A stretch of DNA of 64,000 nucleotides from the NCBI RefSeq assembly GCF_900312675.1, contig NZ_OMPC01000008.1, positions 124,040-188,039 of the forward strand, in the 5' to 3' direction. Made by a program: the position numbers and the translations under genes. Below, piece by piece: positions 29,226-38,662 of this stretch; positions within the stretch are counted from its first letter, which is position 1, and every line of letters begins with the position of its first letter. The stretch comes from Aliivibrio sp. EL58. GTDB lineage: Bacteria; Pseudomonadota; Gammaproteobacteria; Enterobacterales; Vibrionaceae. The notes below the pieces were generated by a model, which ran no database searches, was not told the origin of the DNA, and saw only the letters and a program-made list of their open reading frames with translations.

Positions 29226-30122
29226 TTAATTAATAACGGCTGTCATTTTATGTTCTATTTCTTTCGCTAGCGCTTCGTAACGACTTCTTAATGGCGAACC
29301 CGGACGATAAGCCAATACGATTTGACGATGCGGGATCGGCGCTTTAGCGGGTAAATAACACACCCCATCTCGCTCTTTTTCTTTTGGTACAGAAAGGTAT
29401 GGCATCAATGTTATCCCACTACCCGCAGCAACCATATTACGCAAGGTTTCTAAACTAGTGGCCTTGAAGTGATCATCATCTTTAGCTCCTGCAGCAAAGC
29501 AGAATCCTAAAGCTTGATCTCGTAAGCAATGACCATCACCTAGCATTAAGACAGATTCCCCACTTAAGCGCGACATATCAATTGACTCTTCAGACGCCCA
29601 TTTATGATCTTTAGGAACGGCTAAAACCATTGGCTCGTCATAAACAGGGACTTCAATAAAATTATTTGTTTCATCTACAGAAGCCAATATCATGCAGTCA
29701 ATTTTACCTTCTTCAAGCATCTTAACTAATTGATGAGTTTGCGCTTCATGAAGATATAAGTTTAAATCAGGAAACTGTGCTTTTAGTGTTGGAACAATCC
29801 AAGGTAAAACATAAGGTCCAACAGTAGGTATAAAACCTAGATGTAATGGCCCCGTCATTTCCTTGCCTTGTTGGTTAGCAAGTTCAGAGAAACGTTTAAC
29901 TTCAATGAGGATCCGTTTAGCCTGCTCTACTAATTGTAAGCCTGCATCAGTAAATAACACCTTACGACTGGTTCTTTCCAATAAGGTTAATCCAACCTCT
30001 TCTTCTAGCTTCTTGATCTGTCCACTTAATGTCGGCTGACTAACAAAACAAGACTCTGCCGCCTTACGAAAATGTTTATGCTCAGCAAGTGCGACCAAGT
30101 ACTCAAAATCACGGATATTCAT
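29226..30122 (-). CDS. oxyR: OxyR, peroxide-sensing LysR-family activator
   Basis: Hydrogen-peroxide sensor that activates catalase, peroxiredoxin and related genes after forming an intramolecular disulfide. The 298 residues comprise an N-terminal LysR helix-turn-helix (1-60) and the regulatory domain with Cys199 and Cys208 (GDGHCLRDQALGFC), at the same positions as the redox pair in E. coli OxyR. It is divergent from prx-grx, with an OxyR-type operator between them. Confidence 0.96.
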   Translation of the reverse strand: MNIRDFEYLVALAEHKHFRKAAESCFVSQPTLSGQIKKLEEEVGLTLLERTSRKVLFTDAGLQLVEQAKRILIEVKRFSELANQQGKEMTGPLHLGFIPTVGPYVLPWIVPTLKAQFPDLNLYLHEAQTHQLVKMLEEGKIDCMILASVDETNNFIEVPVYDEPMVLAVPKDHKWASEESIDMSRLSGESVLMLGDGHCLRDQALGFCFAAGAKDDDHFKATSLETLRNMVAAGSGITLMPYLSVPKEKERDGVCYLPAKAPIPHRQIVLAYRPGSPLRSRYEALAKEIEHKMTAVIN

Positions 30123-30169
30123 GTATTACACTCCTGACAGCTTTGATTCATAATATGACAATATAGTTG

Positions 30170-30235
30170 ATAGATTTTAACGATTGAAACGATAACACCA
30201 AACGATTAGAACTATCAAGCAAGCTTTTGCATAAT
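30170..30235 (+). promoter_or_regulatory. OxyR operator and prx-grx promoter
   Basis: Four tetramers spaced by exactly 7 bases (ATAG at 30170, CGAT at 30181, ATAA at 30192, CGAT at 30203) match the OxyR pattern ATAG-N7-CTAT-N7-ATAG-N7-CTAT at 13 of 16 positions. The site ends where a weak -35 (TAGAAC, 30207-30212) begins; a 17-base spacer leads to -10 CATAAT at 30230-30235. This is the arrangement of an OxyR-activated promoter. Confidence 0.75.
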
Positions 30236-30302
30236 AGCTACATCAACCGGGCAGACCCCGAATAAGAAATTCAAAATTAATTAAAATTTAAAGGACATCA
30301 TT

Positions 30303-31031
30303 ATGTTTACATCTAAAGAAGGTCAATCAGTTCCTCAAGTTACTTTTCCAACACGTAAAGGCGATGCTTGGGTTAACGTAACAACAGAAGAACTATTTAA
30401 AGACAAAACCGTTATCGTATTTAGCCTTCCAGGTGCATTTACTCCAACGTGTTCTTCAAGCCACCTACCTCGTTACAACGAGCTGCATTCTGTATTTAAA
30501 GAGAATGGTGTAGATGACATCTTATGTGTTTCTGTAAACGATACGTTTGTAATGAACGCATGGAAAGCAGATCAAGAAGCTGAAAACATTACTTTCATTC
30601 CAGATGGTAACGGTGAGTTCACAGATGGCATGGGTATGCTAGTTGAGAAAAATGACATCGGTTTTGGTAAGCGTTCATGGCGTTACAGCATGCTAGTTAA
30701 AAATGGCGTAGTTGAAAAAATGTTTATCGAAGAAGATGTTGCAGGCGACCCGTTCAACGTATCTGATGCTGATACTATGCTGAACTACCTAGCTCCTGAA
30801 CACAAAGAGCAAGAGTCAATCACTGTATTTACAAAACCAGGTTGTCCTTTCTGTGTGAAAGCAAAACAAAACCTAATCGATAAAGGTCTTAACTACGAAG
30901 AAGTTGTATTGGGTAAAGATGCAACAACAGTAAGCCTACGTGCAATTACTGGTCGTTCTACCGTTCCTCAAGTATTCATCGGTGGCAAACACATCGGTGG
31001 CAGCGAAGAACTAGAAACGTTCCTAGGTTAA
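30303..31031 (+). CDS. Peroxiredoxin-glutaredoxin fusion (hybrid Prx5)
   Basis: Thiol peroxidase that reduces peroxides and is regenerated by its own glutaredoxin domain with glutathione. The 242 residues comprise a Prx5-type peroxiredoxin (1-160) with peroxidatic Cys50 in [13 protein letters not shown] and a C-terminal glutaredoxin (about 170-242) with CPFC at 181-184 and the glutathione-binding TVPQVFIGG. This hybrid is known from Haemophilus and Vibrio. Placement opposite oxyR and the operator between them indicate peroxide induction. Confidence 0.95.
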   Translation: MFTSKEGQSVPQVTFPTRKGDAWVNVTTEELFKDKTVIVFSLPGAFTPTCSSSHLPRYNELHSVFKENGVDDILCVSVNDTFVMNAWKADQEAENITFIPDGNGEFTDGMGMLVEKNDIGFGKRSWRYSMLVKNGVVEKMFIEEDVAGDPFNVSDADTMLNYLAPEHKEQESITVFTKPGCPFCVKAKQNLIDKGLNYEEVVLGKDATTVSLRAITGRSTVPQVFIGGKHIGGSEELETFLG

Positions 31032-31050
31032 TCAATTAAGATAGACCATC

Positions 31051-31078
31051 AACTAGCCCACCACTTTGTGGGCTAGTT
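31051..31078 (+). other. Long hairpin after prx-grx
   Basis: A perfect 11-bp inverted repeat (31051-31061 with 31068-31078) has a six-base loop. It lacks a T-run, so it is more likely a 3'-end stabiliser or weak terminator than a strong one. Confidence 0.6.
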
Positions 31079-31211
31079 AATCACTTCAAAGATTAGAAAA
31101 CACAGCAACGCAAAATACTCAAACTAACCTATTATCTGACTGACTTAAAAAAAATAATAAAAGTCGGAAGGGTTCGTTCATTCAAAATAAAGCGATTACG
31201 AGAGAATTATT

Positions 31212-32678
31212 ATGAAACAAGTCAATGTAGATGTAGCTGTTATCGGTGGTGGTACAGCAGGTTTAGGCTCTTACCGTGCAGCAAAAGCACATACTGACAG
31301 TGTTGTCATGATTGAAGGCGGACCTTATGGTACCACTTGTGCTCGTGTTGGTTGCATGCCATCAAAGCTATTAATTGCAGCAGCAGAAAGCGTTCACCAA
31401 ATTGAAAAAGCACCTCAATTTGGTATTCACCCTCAAGGTGAGATCGTAATTAATGGCCGTGAAGTCATGGACCGAGTAAAATTTGAACGTGACCGTTTTG
31501 TTGGCTTTGTTTTAGAAGGCGTTGATGAAATACCAGCAGAAGATAAAATCTCTGGTTACGCTAAATTTTTAGATGACAACACGTTACAAGTTGACGACCA
31601 CACTATCGTCACTGCAAAACGCATTGTTATCGCAACAGGCTCTCGCCCTGCTTACCCTGCAGTATGGAATGAGTTAGGTGATCGTTTGATCATCAATGAT
31701 GATGTATTTAATTGGGATGATTTACCAAAATCAGTCGCGGTATTTGGCCCTGGCGTTATTGGCCTTGAGCTTGGTCAATCGCTTCACCGTTTAGGTGTTG
31801 AAACCAAGCTATTTGGTTTAGGAGGTCAAGTTGGTCCGGTAACAGACCCTGAAGTGATGGCGTATGCAAACAAAGCCTTCAATGAAGAGTTTTATCTTGA
31901 TGCTGATGTAAAAGTAGAAAGCATGAAGCGTATTACTACTGAGTCAGGTGAAGATCGCGTTGAAATTAAATTCATCAACAAACAAGGTGAACTAGAAACT
32001 AATCTTGTTGAATATGTATTAGCCGCAACAGGCCGTCGCCCAAATACCGATAAATTAGGTCTAGAGAATACTTCTCTTGAACTAGATGCTCGTGGCGTAC
32101 CAACCGCTGATCACTACACATTACAAACATCACAACCAACTATTTTCATTGCGGGTGATGCAAGTAATCAACTGCCACTATTACACGAAGCAGCAGACCA
32201 AGCTCGTATTGCGGGTGATAACGCAGGTCGTTTCCCCGAGATCCGTGCAGGCCTTCGCCGTTCGAAAATCTCAGCGGTTTTCTCTGACCCACAAATTGCG
32301 ATGGTTGGTGAAACGTATAAAGAAATTACAACACGTTTAGGCACTTGTGGTTGTTTCGCAACAGGCGAAGTCTCTTTTGAAAACCAAGGTCGCTCACGAG
32401 TGATGCTACGTAATAAAGGGATTCTTCATGTATACGGAGAACAAGGAACAGGTCGTTTCCTAGGTGCTGAAATGATGGGCCCAAATGCGGAGCACTTAGC
32501 ACACCTATTGGCTTGGGCACATCAAAATAAGATGACGATATCAGACATGCTCGATATGCCTTTCTACCACCCAGTGATTGAAGAAGGCGTTCGTACTGCC
32601 CTTCGTGATTTAAATGCTAAATTACACTTAGGCCCAGAGACGATCAAACATTGTATGGATTGTGGCCCAGGTTGTTAA
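31212..32678 (+). CDS. Pyridine nucleotide-disulfide oxidoreductase with Cys tail
   Basis: Flavoprotein of the lipoamide dehydrogenase/glutathione reductase family, often annotated dihydrolipoyl dehydrogenase. The 488 residues comprise FAD-binding GGGTAGLGS (12-20), the redox disulfide Cys43/Cys48 in CARVGCMPSK, an NAD(P)-binding region (GPGVIGLELG), a second FAD motif (FIAGDAS) and the dimer interface with the catalytic His-Glu pair in HPVIEEG. No 2-oxoacid dehydrogenase genes are near, so it is probably not the main Lpd. Unusually, it ends with three cysteines (Cys481, Cys484, Cys488). Position after prx-grx suggests a thiol-reducing role; its substrate is unknown. Confidence 0.85.
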   Translation: MKQVNVDVAVIGGGTAGLGSYRAAKAHTDSVVMIEGGPYGTTCARVGCMPSKLLIAAAESVHQIEKAPQFGIHPQGEIVINGREVMDRVKFERDRFVGFVLEGVDEIPAEDKISGYAKFLDDNTLQVDDHTIVTAKRIVIATGSRPAYPAVWNELGDRLIINDDVFNWDDLPKSVAVFGPGVIGLELGQSLHRLGVETKLFGLGGQVGPVTDPEVMAYANKAFNEEFYLDADVKVESMKRITTESGEDRVEIKFINKQGELETNLVEYVLAATGRRPNTDKLGLENTSLELDARGVPTADHYTLQTSQPTIFIAGDASNQLPLLHEAADQARIAGDNAGRFPEIRAGLRRSKISAVFSDPQIAMVGETYKEITTRLGTCGCFATGEVSFENQGRSRVMLRNKGILHVYGEQGTGRFLGAEMMGPNAEHLAHLLAWAHQNKMTISDMLDMPFYHPVIEEGVRTALRDLNAKLHLGPETIKHCMDCGPGC

Positions 32679-32703
32679 TCTGATTCAATAATGCCTAAAA
32701 AAT

Positions 32704-32733
32704 AAAAGACCAATGTTTGCGCATTGGTCTTTT
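32704..32733 (+). terminator. Intrinsic terminator of the oxidoreductase gene
   Basis: A perfect 12-bp stem AAAAGACCAATG/CATTGGTCTTTT (32704-32715 with 32722-32733) ends in a T-run. Confidence 0.88.
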
Positions 32734-32781
32734 TGCATTTAAAGTTCAGATCATTACGTATTAGTCTAAGAATCTATCATC

Positions 32782-33039
32782 ATGTCATGTAAAACTTGCC
32801 GTTCAGACATCTTTAAACAAAAGCTCGGTCGTTGCTCTCGTTGCATGAAACAGCTGACTTTTCTCTCTATCGGTGGCTGGCTTACCTGGCTAGAGTTCTT
32901 TCAATCAACCCCCTATCAAATAGAAGCGATTGCTACTTTTATGATAAGTAGTGCTTTTACTGGGTTACTTAGTCTGCATCTATTAATGATGTTCTACTAT
33001 CGATTAACATCAAAAAACACTATGACGTACAAAAAATAA
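32782..33039 (+). CDS. DUF3624-like small zinc-ribbon membrane protein
   Basis: Uncharacterised 85-residue protein. The N-terminus has two CxxC pairs, Cys3/Cys6 and Cys17/Cys20 (CKTC and CSRC), spaced like a zinc ribbon. Two hydrophobic segments follow (about 26-45 and 48-70), so the protein is probably a small inner-membrane protein with a cytoplasmic metal-binding head. It resembles the DUF3624 family of vibrios, as I recall that family. It has its own start after a terminator and is followed by a hairpin, so it is a single-gene unit. No function is known. Confidence 0.75.
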   Translation: MSCKTCRSDIFKQKLGRCSRCMKQLTFLSIGGWLTWLEFFQSTPYQIEAIATFMISSAFTGLLSLHLLMMFYYRLTSKNTMTYKK

Positions 33040-33040
33040 A

Positions 33041-33087
33041 GCCCCGATATCAAAATAGATATCAGGGCCTCTTAGAATCTTTCTAAG
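33041..33087. other. Two hairpins between the DUF3624 gene and argH
   Basis: The first (33041-33068) pairs GCCC-GATATC with GATATC-GGGC around AAAATA. The second (33071-33087) pairs CTTAGAA with TTCTAAG. On the minus strand a short T-run precedes them. They probably end transcription of the small gene, although the T-tails are poor. Confidence 0.5.
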
Positions 33088-33193
33088 AAAAAGCAGTATT
33101 AATAAGACTAGTATCTAATTAAAAAGTTCACCACATTTTCTTTTTTATTTTGAGTATTTAGTTAACTGTCTCGCATAACTATTGTAATACTCA

Positions 33194-35068
33194 TTAAGCA
33201 ACACTGGTTTTAATGATCACTTGTTCTTGTAGGTTAACTTCAAGTGCAACCTCATCACATGCGTGTTGACGAGGACACTGATCACAATCTTTCAGAACTT
33301 TCTCAGGCAGCAATGAGCGAGAGGTTGGAATAAAGTCTTGCTTCATAAAGAACTCAGGAACACGAGTTAGTACAAAGACTTTCTTAATCGCCATCTCACG
33401 AGCTTTCTCAACTAAGTGTTGAACAATCGCCTTGCCTTGACCTTGGCTCTGCCAACCCGCTTCAACACCGAGTGAGCGAATCTCTGCTAAGCCAGAATCG
33501 TATACATATAAAGAGGCACACCCTGTAACCTCACCATGATGCTCTGATACAGCAAACGAGCCGATATCACGCACTAATTCATTACGATTACGAGGTAAGT
33601 TCTCACCAAGGCCAGCCCAATACGCAACCATTCCTTCTAACGCATCTAAATCAGTTAAACGAGCTGGACGTACTTTCACGCCAGTTGAATCGCGCTCTTC
33701 TAAACGTTTACCTGCTTGCTCTACAGCATAAGCGACCTGCTCTGGTGCAACGCCACCAAGTGCACAACGTTTAGCTAAACAAGATTCAATGGTTAAGATC
33801 TCATATACATCGTCTTCAATTACATCAGAGAATGCTTTTAATTCTGCGATAGAAAGCTCTTCTAGTGCACAGCCTTTCTCAATCGCTCCGACAACAGCTA
33901 CACCGACAATATGGTGCGCTTCACGGAATGGGATGCCTTTTGCTACTAAGTAATCCGCTAACTCTGTTGAGTTTGCATAACCTTGTTTTGCCGCTTCAAG
34001 TGTACGCTCACCATTGATTTTGATGCCTTCAAAACATAAAGCGGCCATTTCGATACAATCAGACCAGCTGTCTAGGGCATCAAATAAGCCTTCTTTGTCT
34101 TCTTGCATATCCTTGTTGTAAGCCAGAGGTAGCGCTTTTACTGTCATCATCATGCCAGCCAATGCTCCGTAGACACGACCACATTTACCACGAATAAGCT
34201 CTAATGCATCTGGGTTTTTCTTTTGTGGCATTAACGATGAACCTGACGTTACCGTATCAGCCAGCTCAATGAAGTTTGATTCACCTGAGTTATAAAAAAT
34301 CATATCTTCTGCAAGACGCGATAAATGAACCATTGAGATAGAAGCAATCGACATTAACTCCATCACATGATCACGATCCGATACCGAATCTAAACTGTTA
34401 CGCGTTGCACGTTGGAAACCAAGATTACGAGCCAGTTTCTCACGATCCATTGGATAAGCAGTACCCGCTAGCGCGCCTGACCCTAATGGACAAGTATCTA
34501 AACGATTAATCGCATCTTCAAGACGAGAGTGATCACGCTCAATCATTTCAACATAAGCTAAACACCAATGAGCAAATGTCACCGGTTGTGCACGCTGTAA
34601 GTGTGTATAACCCGGAAGTACCGTTGCTTGATGCTCAGACGCAACATTAACTAACTGATTAAGAAGTAGATCAAGAGTACGAAGTAATTGGTGGCCTTGT
34701 TGACGACACCACAGTTTTAAATCCGTCGCGACTTGGTCGTTACGCGAACGACCTGTATGTAATTTCTTGCCTAGGTCACCAACTTTACCAATCAGTTGTG
34801 TTTCTACCCAGCTATGAATATCTTCAGCATCAGACAATAAAATCTGCTCTGGATCTTCCATCACCTCTAATTTTAATTCATTCAGTGCTAATTCAAGCTT
34901 TTGCTGCTCAAGATCATTAATAACATTGACAGAAAGTAGTGCTTTAGACCATGCAATAGAACCAACAATATCTTGTTCTGCAAGGCGATAATCGATACGA
35001 AGTGAATCGTTAAACTGTTTAAATCTTGTGTCTGCTGCTTGACTAAAACGTCCGCCCCATAATGCCAT
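33194..35068 (-). CDS. argH: Argininosuccinate lyase fused to N-acetyltransferase, ArgH(A)
   Basis: Bifunctional arginine-synthesis protein. Residues 1-455 are argininosuccinate lyase (last step, splitting argininosuccinate into arginine and fumarate), with the signature [12 protein letters not shown] at 276-287. Residues about 465-624 are a GNAT acetyltransferase with the acetyl-CoA loop QSQGQGKA at 540-547 that resembles short N-acetylglutamate synthases (ArgA, first step). Cys595, Cys598 and Cys604 form a small cysteine cluster in the C-terminal part. The fusion is known in Vibrio and Moritella. It is separated from argG by 298 bases with a terminator and ARG-box-like sites, so it appears to have its own promoter. 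Confidence 0.95.
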   Translation of the reverse strand: MALWGGRFSQAADTRFKQFNDSLRIDYRLAEQDIVGSIAWSKALLSVNVINDLEQQKLELALNELKLEVMEDPEQILLSDAEDIHSWVETQLIGKVGDLGKKLHTGRSRNDQVATDLKLWCRQQGHQLLRTLDLLLNQLVNVASEHQATVLPGYTHLQRAQPVTFAHWCLAYVEMIERDHSRLEDAINRLDTCPLGSGALAGTAYPMDREKLARNLGFQRATRNSLDSVSDRDHVMELMSIASISMVHLSRLAEDMIFYNSGESNFIELADTVTSGSSLMPQKKNPDALELIRGKCGRVYGALAGMMMTVKALPLAYNKDMQEDKEGLFDALDSWSDCIEMAALCFEGIKINGERTLEAAKQGYANSTELADYLVAKGIPFREAHHIVGVAVVGAIEKGCALEELSIAELKAFSDVIEDDVYEILTIESCLAKRCALGGVAPEQVAYAVEQAGKRLEERDSTGVKVRPARLTDLDALEGMVAYWAGLGENLPRNRNELVRDIGSFAVSEHHGEVTGCASLYVYDSGLAEIRSLGVEAGWQSQGQGKAIVQHLVEKAREMAIKKVFVLTRVPEFFMKQDFIPTSRSLLPEKVLKDCDQCPRQHACDEVALEVNLQEQVIIKTSVA

Positions 35069-35112
35069 GGTGTTTCTCCTAAATGCACAGTGCTCACTGC
35101 TTTTTGCAAATA

Positions 35113-35212
35113 TTAATTCTGATTCAATTCAGTATTTTTCTTGATGGTTCAAACTTACGGCAATTCACGACAAAAATAAAGGTTTAATTCACTTTAATTA
35201 CATATTTATTCA
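35113..35212 (-). promoter_or_regulatory. Candidate ArgR (ARG) boxes upstream of argH
   Basis: TTAATTCTGATTCA at 35113-35126 matches the palindromic ARG core (TGAAT-N4-ATTCA) at 9 of 10 half-site positions. Two further sites at 35178-35191 (6 of 10) and 35199-35212 (8 of 10) are spaced 21 bases apart, the spacing of tandem ARG boxes in E. coli. The AT-rich context makes chance matches easy, but the location before an arginine gene supports them. Confidence 0.5.
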
Positions 35213-35250
35213 TTAAACCGTAAGGTATCTTTATTGTAATCGTTTAGACA

Positions 35251-35289
35251 AAAAAATCGAAGCGCATTTAATAACTAAATGCGCTTCGA
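35251..35289 (-). terminator. Intrinsic terminator between argG and argH
   Basis: A perfect 14-bp stem (35257-35270 with 35276-35289) with a five-base loop is followed on the minus strand by six T. It lies 78 bases after the argG stop and 183 bases before the argH start, so argCBG transcription should end or attenuate here. Confidence 0.88.
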
Positions 35290-35366
35290 CTAGTGTAAAT
35301 CAAATTGTTTAACAGTTGTTATTAATTATATTTTAGCCACTGACGTCTGTTAATGGGAACCTTAGC

Positions 35367-36578
35367 CTATTTGCTATTTAGTGCACGAATACGACTTGAT
35401 AGTGAGTAAAGACGAATAAAGCCTTCAGCATGGCTTTGGTCATACACTTCATCTGCACCAAACGTTGCAAACTCTTCAGAGTATAAACTGTTATCAGAAC
35501 GCTTCTGAGTTACTGTCGCTTGACCTTTATATAGCTTAATCACAACATCACCATTCACATCTTGTGCTAGCTCTTCAGTCGCCGCCAAGATTGATTTACA
35601 TAGTGGAGTGAACCAACGGCCATCATAAACAAGATGAGACGCTTTAATGCCTAGCTCTTCACGGAACTCAAACGATGCTTTATCTAGAACCAATTGCTCA
35701 ACAGCACGCAACGCTTCATTAATAATCGTACCGCCCGGAGTTTCATAACAGCCACGAGATTTCATGCCAACTAAACGGTTTTCTACGATATCAATACGAC
35801 CAACACCGTGCTTGATGCCTTTCTCGTTTAGGTAAACAACCACTTCATAAGGGGTCATCGCTTTACCATCAACAGCAACAACCGCGCCTTTTTCTACTTT
35901 AATTGATACTGTTTCTGATTCATTTGGCGCTTGTTCTGGATCAACCGTCCATGCCCAGCAATCATCATTTGGCGCATTCCATGTATCTTCAAGCACACCA
36001 CCTTCTGTAGAGATATGCCATGCATTCGCATCACGAGAATAAATCTTAGTTAATGATGCTGAACAAGGGATATTACGCTCAGCTAGGTAATCAAGACACT
36101 CTTCACGACTCACTAAATCCCACTCACGCCATGGCGCAATTACGTGTAGATCTGGTGCTAATGCAGCAAAGGCACCTTCAAAACGGATTTGGTCGTTACC
36201 TTTACCGGTACAACCGTGACAAAGTGCATCAGCACCCACTTGGCGCGCTACTTCTACTTGTGCTTTTGCGATAATAGGACGAGCCATTGAAGTACCTAGT
36301 AGGTACTTACCTTCATAAAGCGCACCCGTTTTTAATGTTGGGAAGATATATTCTGATACCATTTCTTCTTTTAGATCAGCGATATAACATTCAGAAGCAC
36401 CCGATGCGATGGCTTTTGCTTCAATGCCTTCAAGCTCTTCTTCACCTTGACCAACATCGGCAACAAAAGCGATAACTTCACAGCCGTAGTTTTCTTTTAA
36501 CCATGGAATAATTACTGACGTATCTAGACCACCAGAGTATGCAACAACAACCTTGTTTACTTCTACTTTCTTGCTCAT
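35367..36578 (-). CDS. argG: Argininosuccinate synthase
   Basis: Joins citrulline and aspartate at the cost of ATP to make argininosuccinate. The start is the ATG at 36578 after the strong ribosome site AAGGAG, giving 403 residues; seven codons further upstream lack homology. The PP-loop AYSGGLDTS lies at 13-21, and the citrulline/aspartate-binding segments ([13 protein letters not shown]) follow. It is the third gene of argC-argB-argG. Confidence 0.97.
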   Translation of the reverse strand: MSKKVEVNKVVVAYSGGLDTSVIIPWLKENYGCEVIAFVADVGQGEEELEGIEAKAIASGASECYIADLKEEMVSEYIFPTLKTGALYEGKYLLGTSMARPIIAKAQVEVARQVGADALCHGCTGKGNDQIRFEGAFAALAPDLHVIAPWREWDLVSREECLDYLAERNIPCSASLTKIYSRDANAWHISTEGGVLEDTWNAPNDDCWAWTVDPEQAPNESETVSIKVEKGAVVAVDGKAMTPYEVVVYLNEKGIKHGVGRIDIVENRLVGMKSRGCYETPGGTIINEALRAVEQLVLDKASFEFREELGIKASHLVYDGRWFTPLCKSILAATEELAQDVNGDVVIKLYKGQATVTQKRSDNSLYSEEFATFGADEVYDQSHAEGFIRLYSLSSRIRALNSK

Positions 36579-36656
36579 TCTATTCTCCTTGATCCGCATA
36601 CTCGCGGTGACTGTATTCTTAAAAATTTAAACTTAAAAAATGGGACTTATTGCCTA

Positions 36657-37448
36657 TTAAGGCTGAAACTGGGTGCCAATGCTGTTTCCAATAAACAACT
36701 CAGCTAATTTTTCTGGAGAGCGCCATGACGCCACTTCTATCGCTCTTCCTAATTCTTGTGCCGCTTCTAGTGCCGCACGAACTTTCACAATCATGCCATC
36801 GGTAATGACATCTTGTTGGATCAATAACTCAGCTTGCTCTGAATCTAAATGGGTGATCAGTTGTTTTTCACTATCCAAAACACCAGCCACATCCGAAAGT
36901 AAGACTAAGTCAGCATCTAATGCCGCCGCAACAGCGACTGCAGCTTGATCGGCATTAACATTCATTAACTCACCTTGAGCTGTAATACCAATCGAACTAA
37001 TTATAGGAGTAACTTGCGTCGCTAAAATAGCATTCAACACAGTTGCATCACCTGCGGTCGCTAAACCAACATTACCTAGCTCAGGGTTCAGTTGAGCGAT
37101 ATGACATAAACCGCCATCAGCCAAACTAAGTCCAATTGCCTTTACACCATTCTTCATCGCTTGGCCTTGCAGCATTTTATTTGCCGTACCAGCCAGAGCA
37201 CCAGTGATATAACCAATTTGATCTTTTGGTGTAACGCGTAAGCCTTCTTTTTTAATGGTTTCAAGTTGAAGTTTGTCCATCAACTCGTCCACTAAATAAC
37301 CACCACCATGAACAATCACTAATGCTCGGTTTGCTTGCTGTTGATAGTTTGAAACCGTTTTAAACAATTGTGTTAACGTTTCGGTTGATGACAATACCGC
37401 GCCACCTAACTTAATCACTAAAGGACGTTGCTTCATACTAAATACCAT
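36657..37448 (-). CDS. argB: Acetylglutamate kinase
   Basis: Second arginine-synthesis step: phosphorylates N-acetylglutamate. The protein has the amino-acid kinase fold, with KLGGAVLSS near the N-terminus, the HGGG loop ([13 protein letters not shown]) and the C-terminal nucleotide region. The ATG at 37448 lies 3 bases after the argC stop and gives 263 residues; the ATG at 37436, just before [11 protein letters not shown], fits the family's N-terminus equally well. Neither has a strong ribosome site, so coupling to argC is likely. Confidence 0.94.
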   Translation of the reverse strand: MVFSMKQRPLVIKLGGAVLSSTETLTQLFKTVSNYQQQANRALVIVHGGGYLVDELMDKLQLETIKKEGLRVTPKDQIGYITGALAGTANKMLQGQAMKNGVKAIGLSLADGGLCHIAQLNPELGNVGLATAGDATVLNAILATQVTPIISSIGITAQGELMNVNADQAAVAVAAALDADLVLLSDVAGVLDSEKQLITHLDSEQAELLIQQDVITDGMIVKVRAALEAAQELGRAIEVASWRSPEKLAELFIGNSIGTQFQP

Positions 37449-37451
37449 ACT

Positions 37452-38456
37452 TTATATTAAAGACGTTAACATTGGAAAACCAAAACGAATATTAATGCAT
37501 TGCATTGCTTGGCTTGATGCACCTTTTAATAAATTATCAATCGCAGAGACAACAATCAGATGCTCACCTTGCACTTTCCAGCCAATATCACAGAAAGGCG
37601 TTTTTTCAACAGATTGAATTTTTGGCATCTCATTACCAAGTAAACGAACCACTGGTGTTTCTGTATAGGCGCTATTAAATACCTTTTGAATGTCCGCTTC
37701 TGTTACGCCTTTCTCTAACTTGGTTGTGATCGTCGCTAAAATGCCACGTTTGAAATTACCAAGATGAGGAGTGAAAATAACATCACAACCTAAATGCGCT
37801 GCAATTTCAGGCTGATGACGGTGATTAAAGACACCATAAGGCTGAAGGCTAACCTCACAAAAGCTGCTGACTAAATTCGCTTTACGACCTGCCCCAGTAA
37901 CGCCACTGGTTGCATTAATAACAGGCCATTGATTTTTATCTAATAAGTTAGATTCTACTAATGGTTTTAGTGCTAATTGTGACGCCGTTGGATAACACCC
38001 CGGAACCGCAACCAATTGAGCTTGAGCAATCGCTTCAGCGTTCCACTCAGCCAACCCATAAACGGCTTTATCTAACCACTCTTCATATTGATGCTCAAAA
38101 CCATAATACTCAGAATAGAAACCTTCTTTTTTTACACGGAACGCACCAGATAAATCAAAAACGACGCAATCATGCTCTAAAAATGTCGCCACTAAGTCGT
38201 GGCTAACTTCATGGGCAGTCGCAAGTAACACAACATCAGATTCTTTAGCAACTTGAGTAATATCCAACAACGGCTGTAATGCGTCATCGACAATACCCTT
38301 TAGTGAACCATAAAGATCACTGATCGCTTTTCCTTTATCCAAGCTATTTTCTGATACGTACAAACCCGCTAAAGAAAGGTGTGGGTGCTTAAATATCATC
38401 AGTGCCAATTCTGCACCTGTGTATCCGCTTGCTCCGATGATGGTTGTTTTCAACAT
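37452..38456 (-). CDS. argC: N-acetyl-gamma-glutamyl-phosphate reductase
   Basis: Third arginine-synthesis step: NADPH reduction of N-acetylglutamyl phosphate to the semialdehyde. The 334 residues show the nucleotide-binding [10 protein letters not shown] (8-17) and catalytic Cys154 in VPGCYPTA. It is the first gene of argC-argB-argG, divergent from argE across a 206-base region containing ARG boxes. argF, present in the related Moritella cluster, is missing here. Confidence 0.96.
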   Translation of the reverse strand: MLKTTIIGASGYTGAELALMIFKHPHLSLAGLYVSENSLDKGKAISDLYGSLKGIVDDALQPLLDITQVAKESDVVLLATAHEVSHDLVATFLEHDCVVFDLSGAFRVKKEGFYSEYYGFEHQYEEWLDKAVYGLAEWNAEAIAQAQLVAVPGCYPTASQLALKPLVESNLLDKNQWPVINATSGVTGAGRKANLVSSFCEVSLQPYGVFNHRHQPEIAAHLGCDVIFTPHLGNFKRGILATITTKLEKGVTEADIQKVFNSAYTETPVVRLLGNEMPKIQSVEKTPFCDIGWKVQGEHLIVVSAIDNLLKGASSQAMQCINIRFGFPMLTSLI

Positions 38457-38560
38457 AATACGTCCGTTTATCTCTTCATCTATTGAAGGAAAATGCCATT
38501 CAGGGTAACTTGAGCGTTACACATATTCGATACTGACTTTCCTTTTTATAATTTAGTTTA

Positions 38561-38595
38561 TTCATTAAAATTAAACTAAACTGTATTTCTATTCA
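38561..38595. promoter_or_regulatory. Tandem ArgR boxes between argC and argE
   Basis: TGTATTTCTATTCA at 38582-38595 matches the ARG core at 9 of 10 half-site positions; TTCATTAAAATTAA at 38561-38574 matches at 7 of 10. They are exactly 21 bases apart, the spacing expected for one ArgR hexamer. A minus-strand -10-like TATAAA (38550-38545) lies just beyond, so the boxes would cover the argC promoter and could also control argE. Confidence 0.7.
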
Positions 38596-38662
38596 CTTTA
38601 CGTGAGTTAATATGTGTTTTACAGGGTTCTATCTTTTGTGTCAACAGTGGATGTATGAATAA

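Noticed and set aside
31212-32678. Assignment as the pyruvate dehydrogenase lipoamide dehydrogenase (lpd) or mercuric reductase (merA)
   Set aside because: No aceEF-type or mer genes are adjacent, and there is no N-terminal heavy-metal domain; only the family-level call is supported.
38490-38503. Further ARG-like half site near argC start
   Set aside because: It matches one half-site only and is not in phase with the tandem pair.
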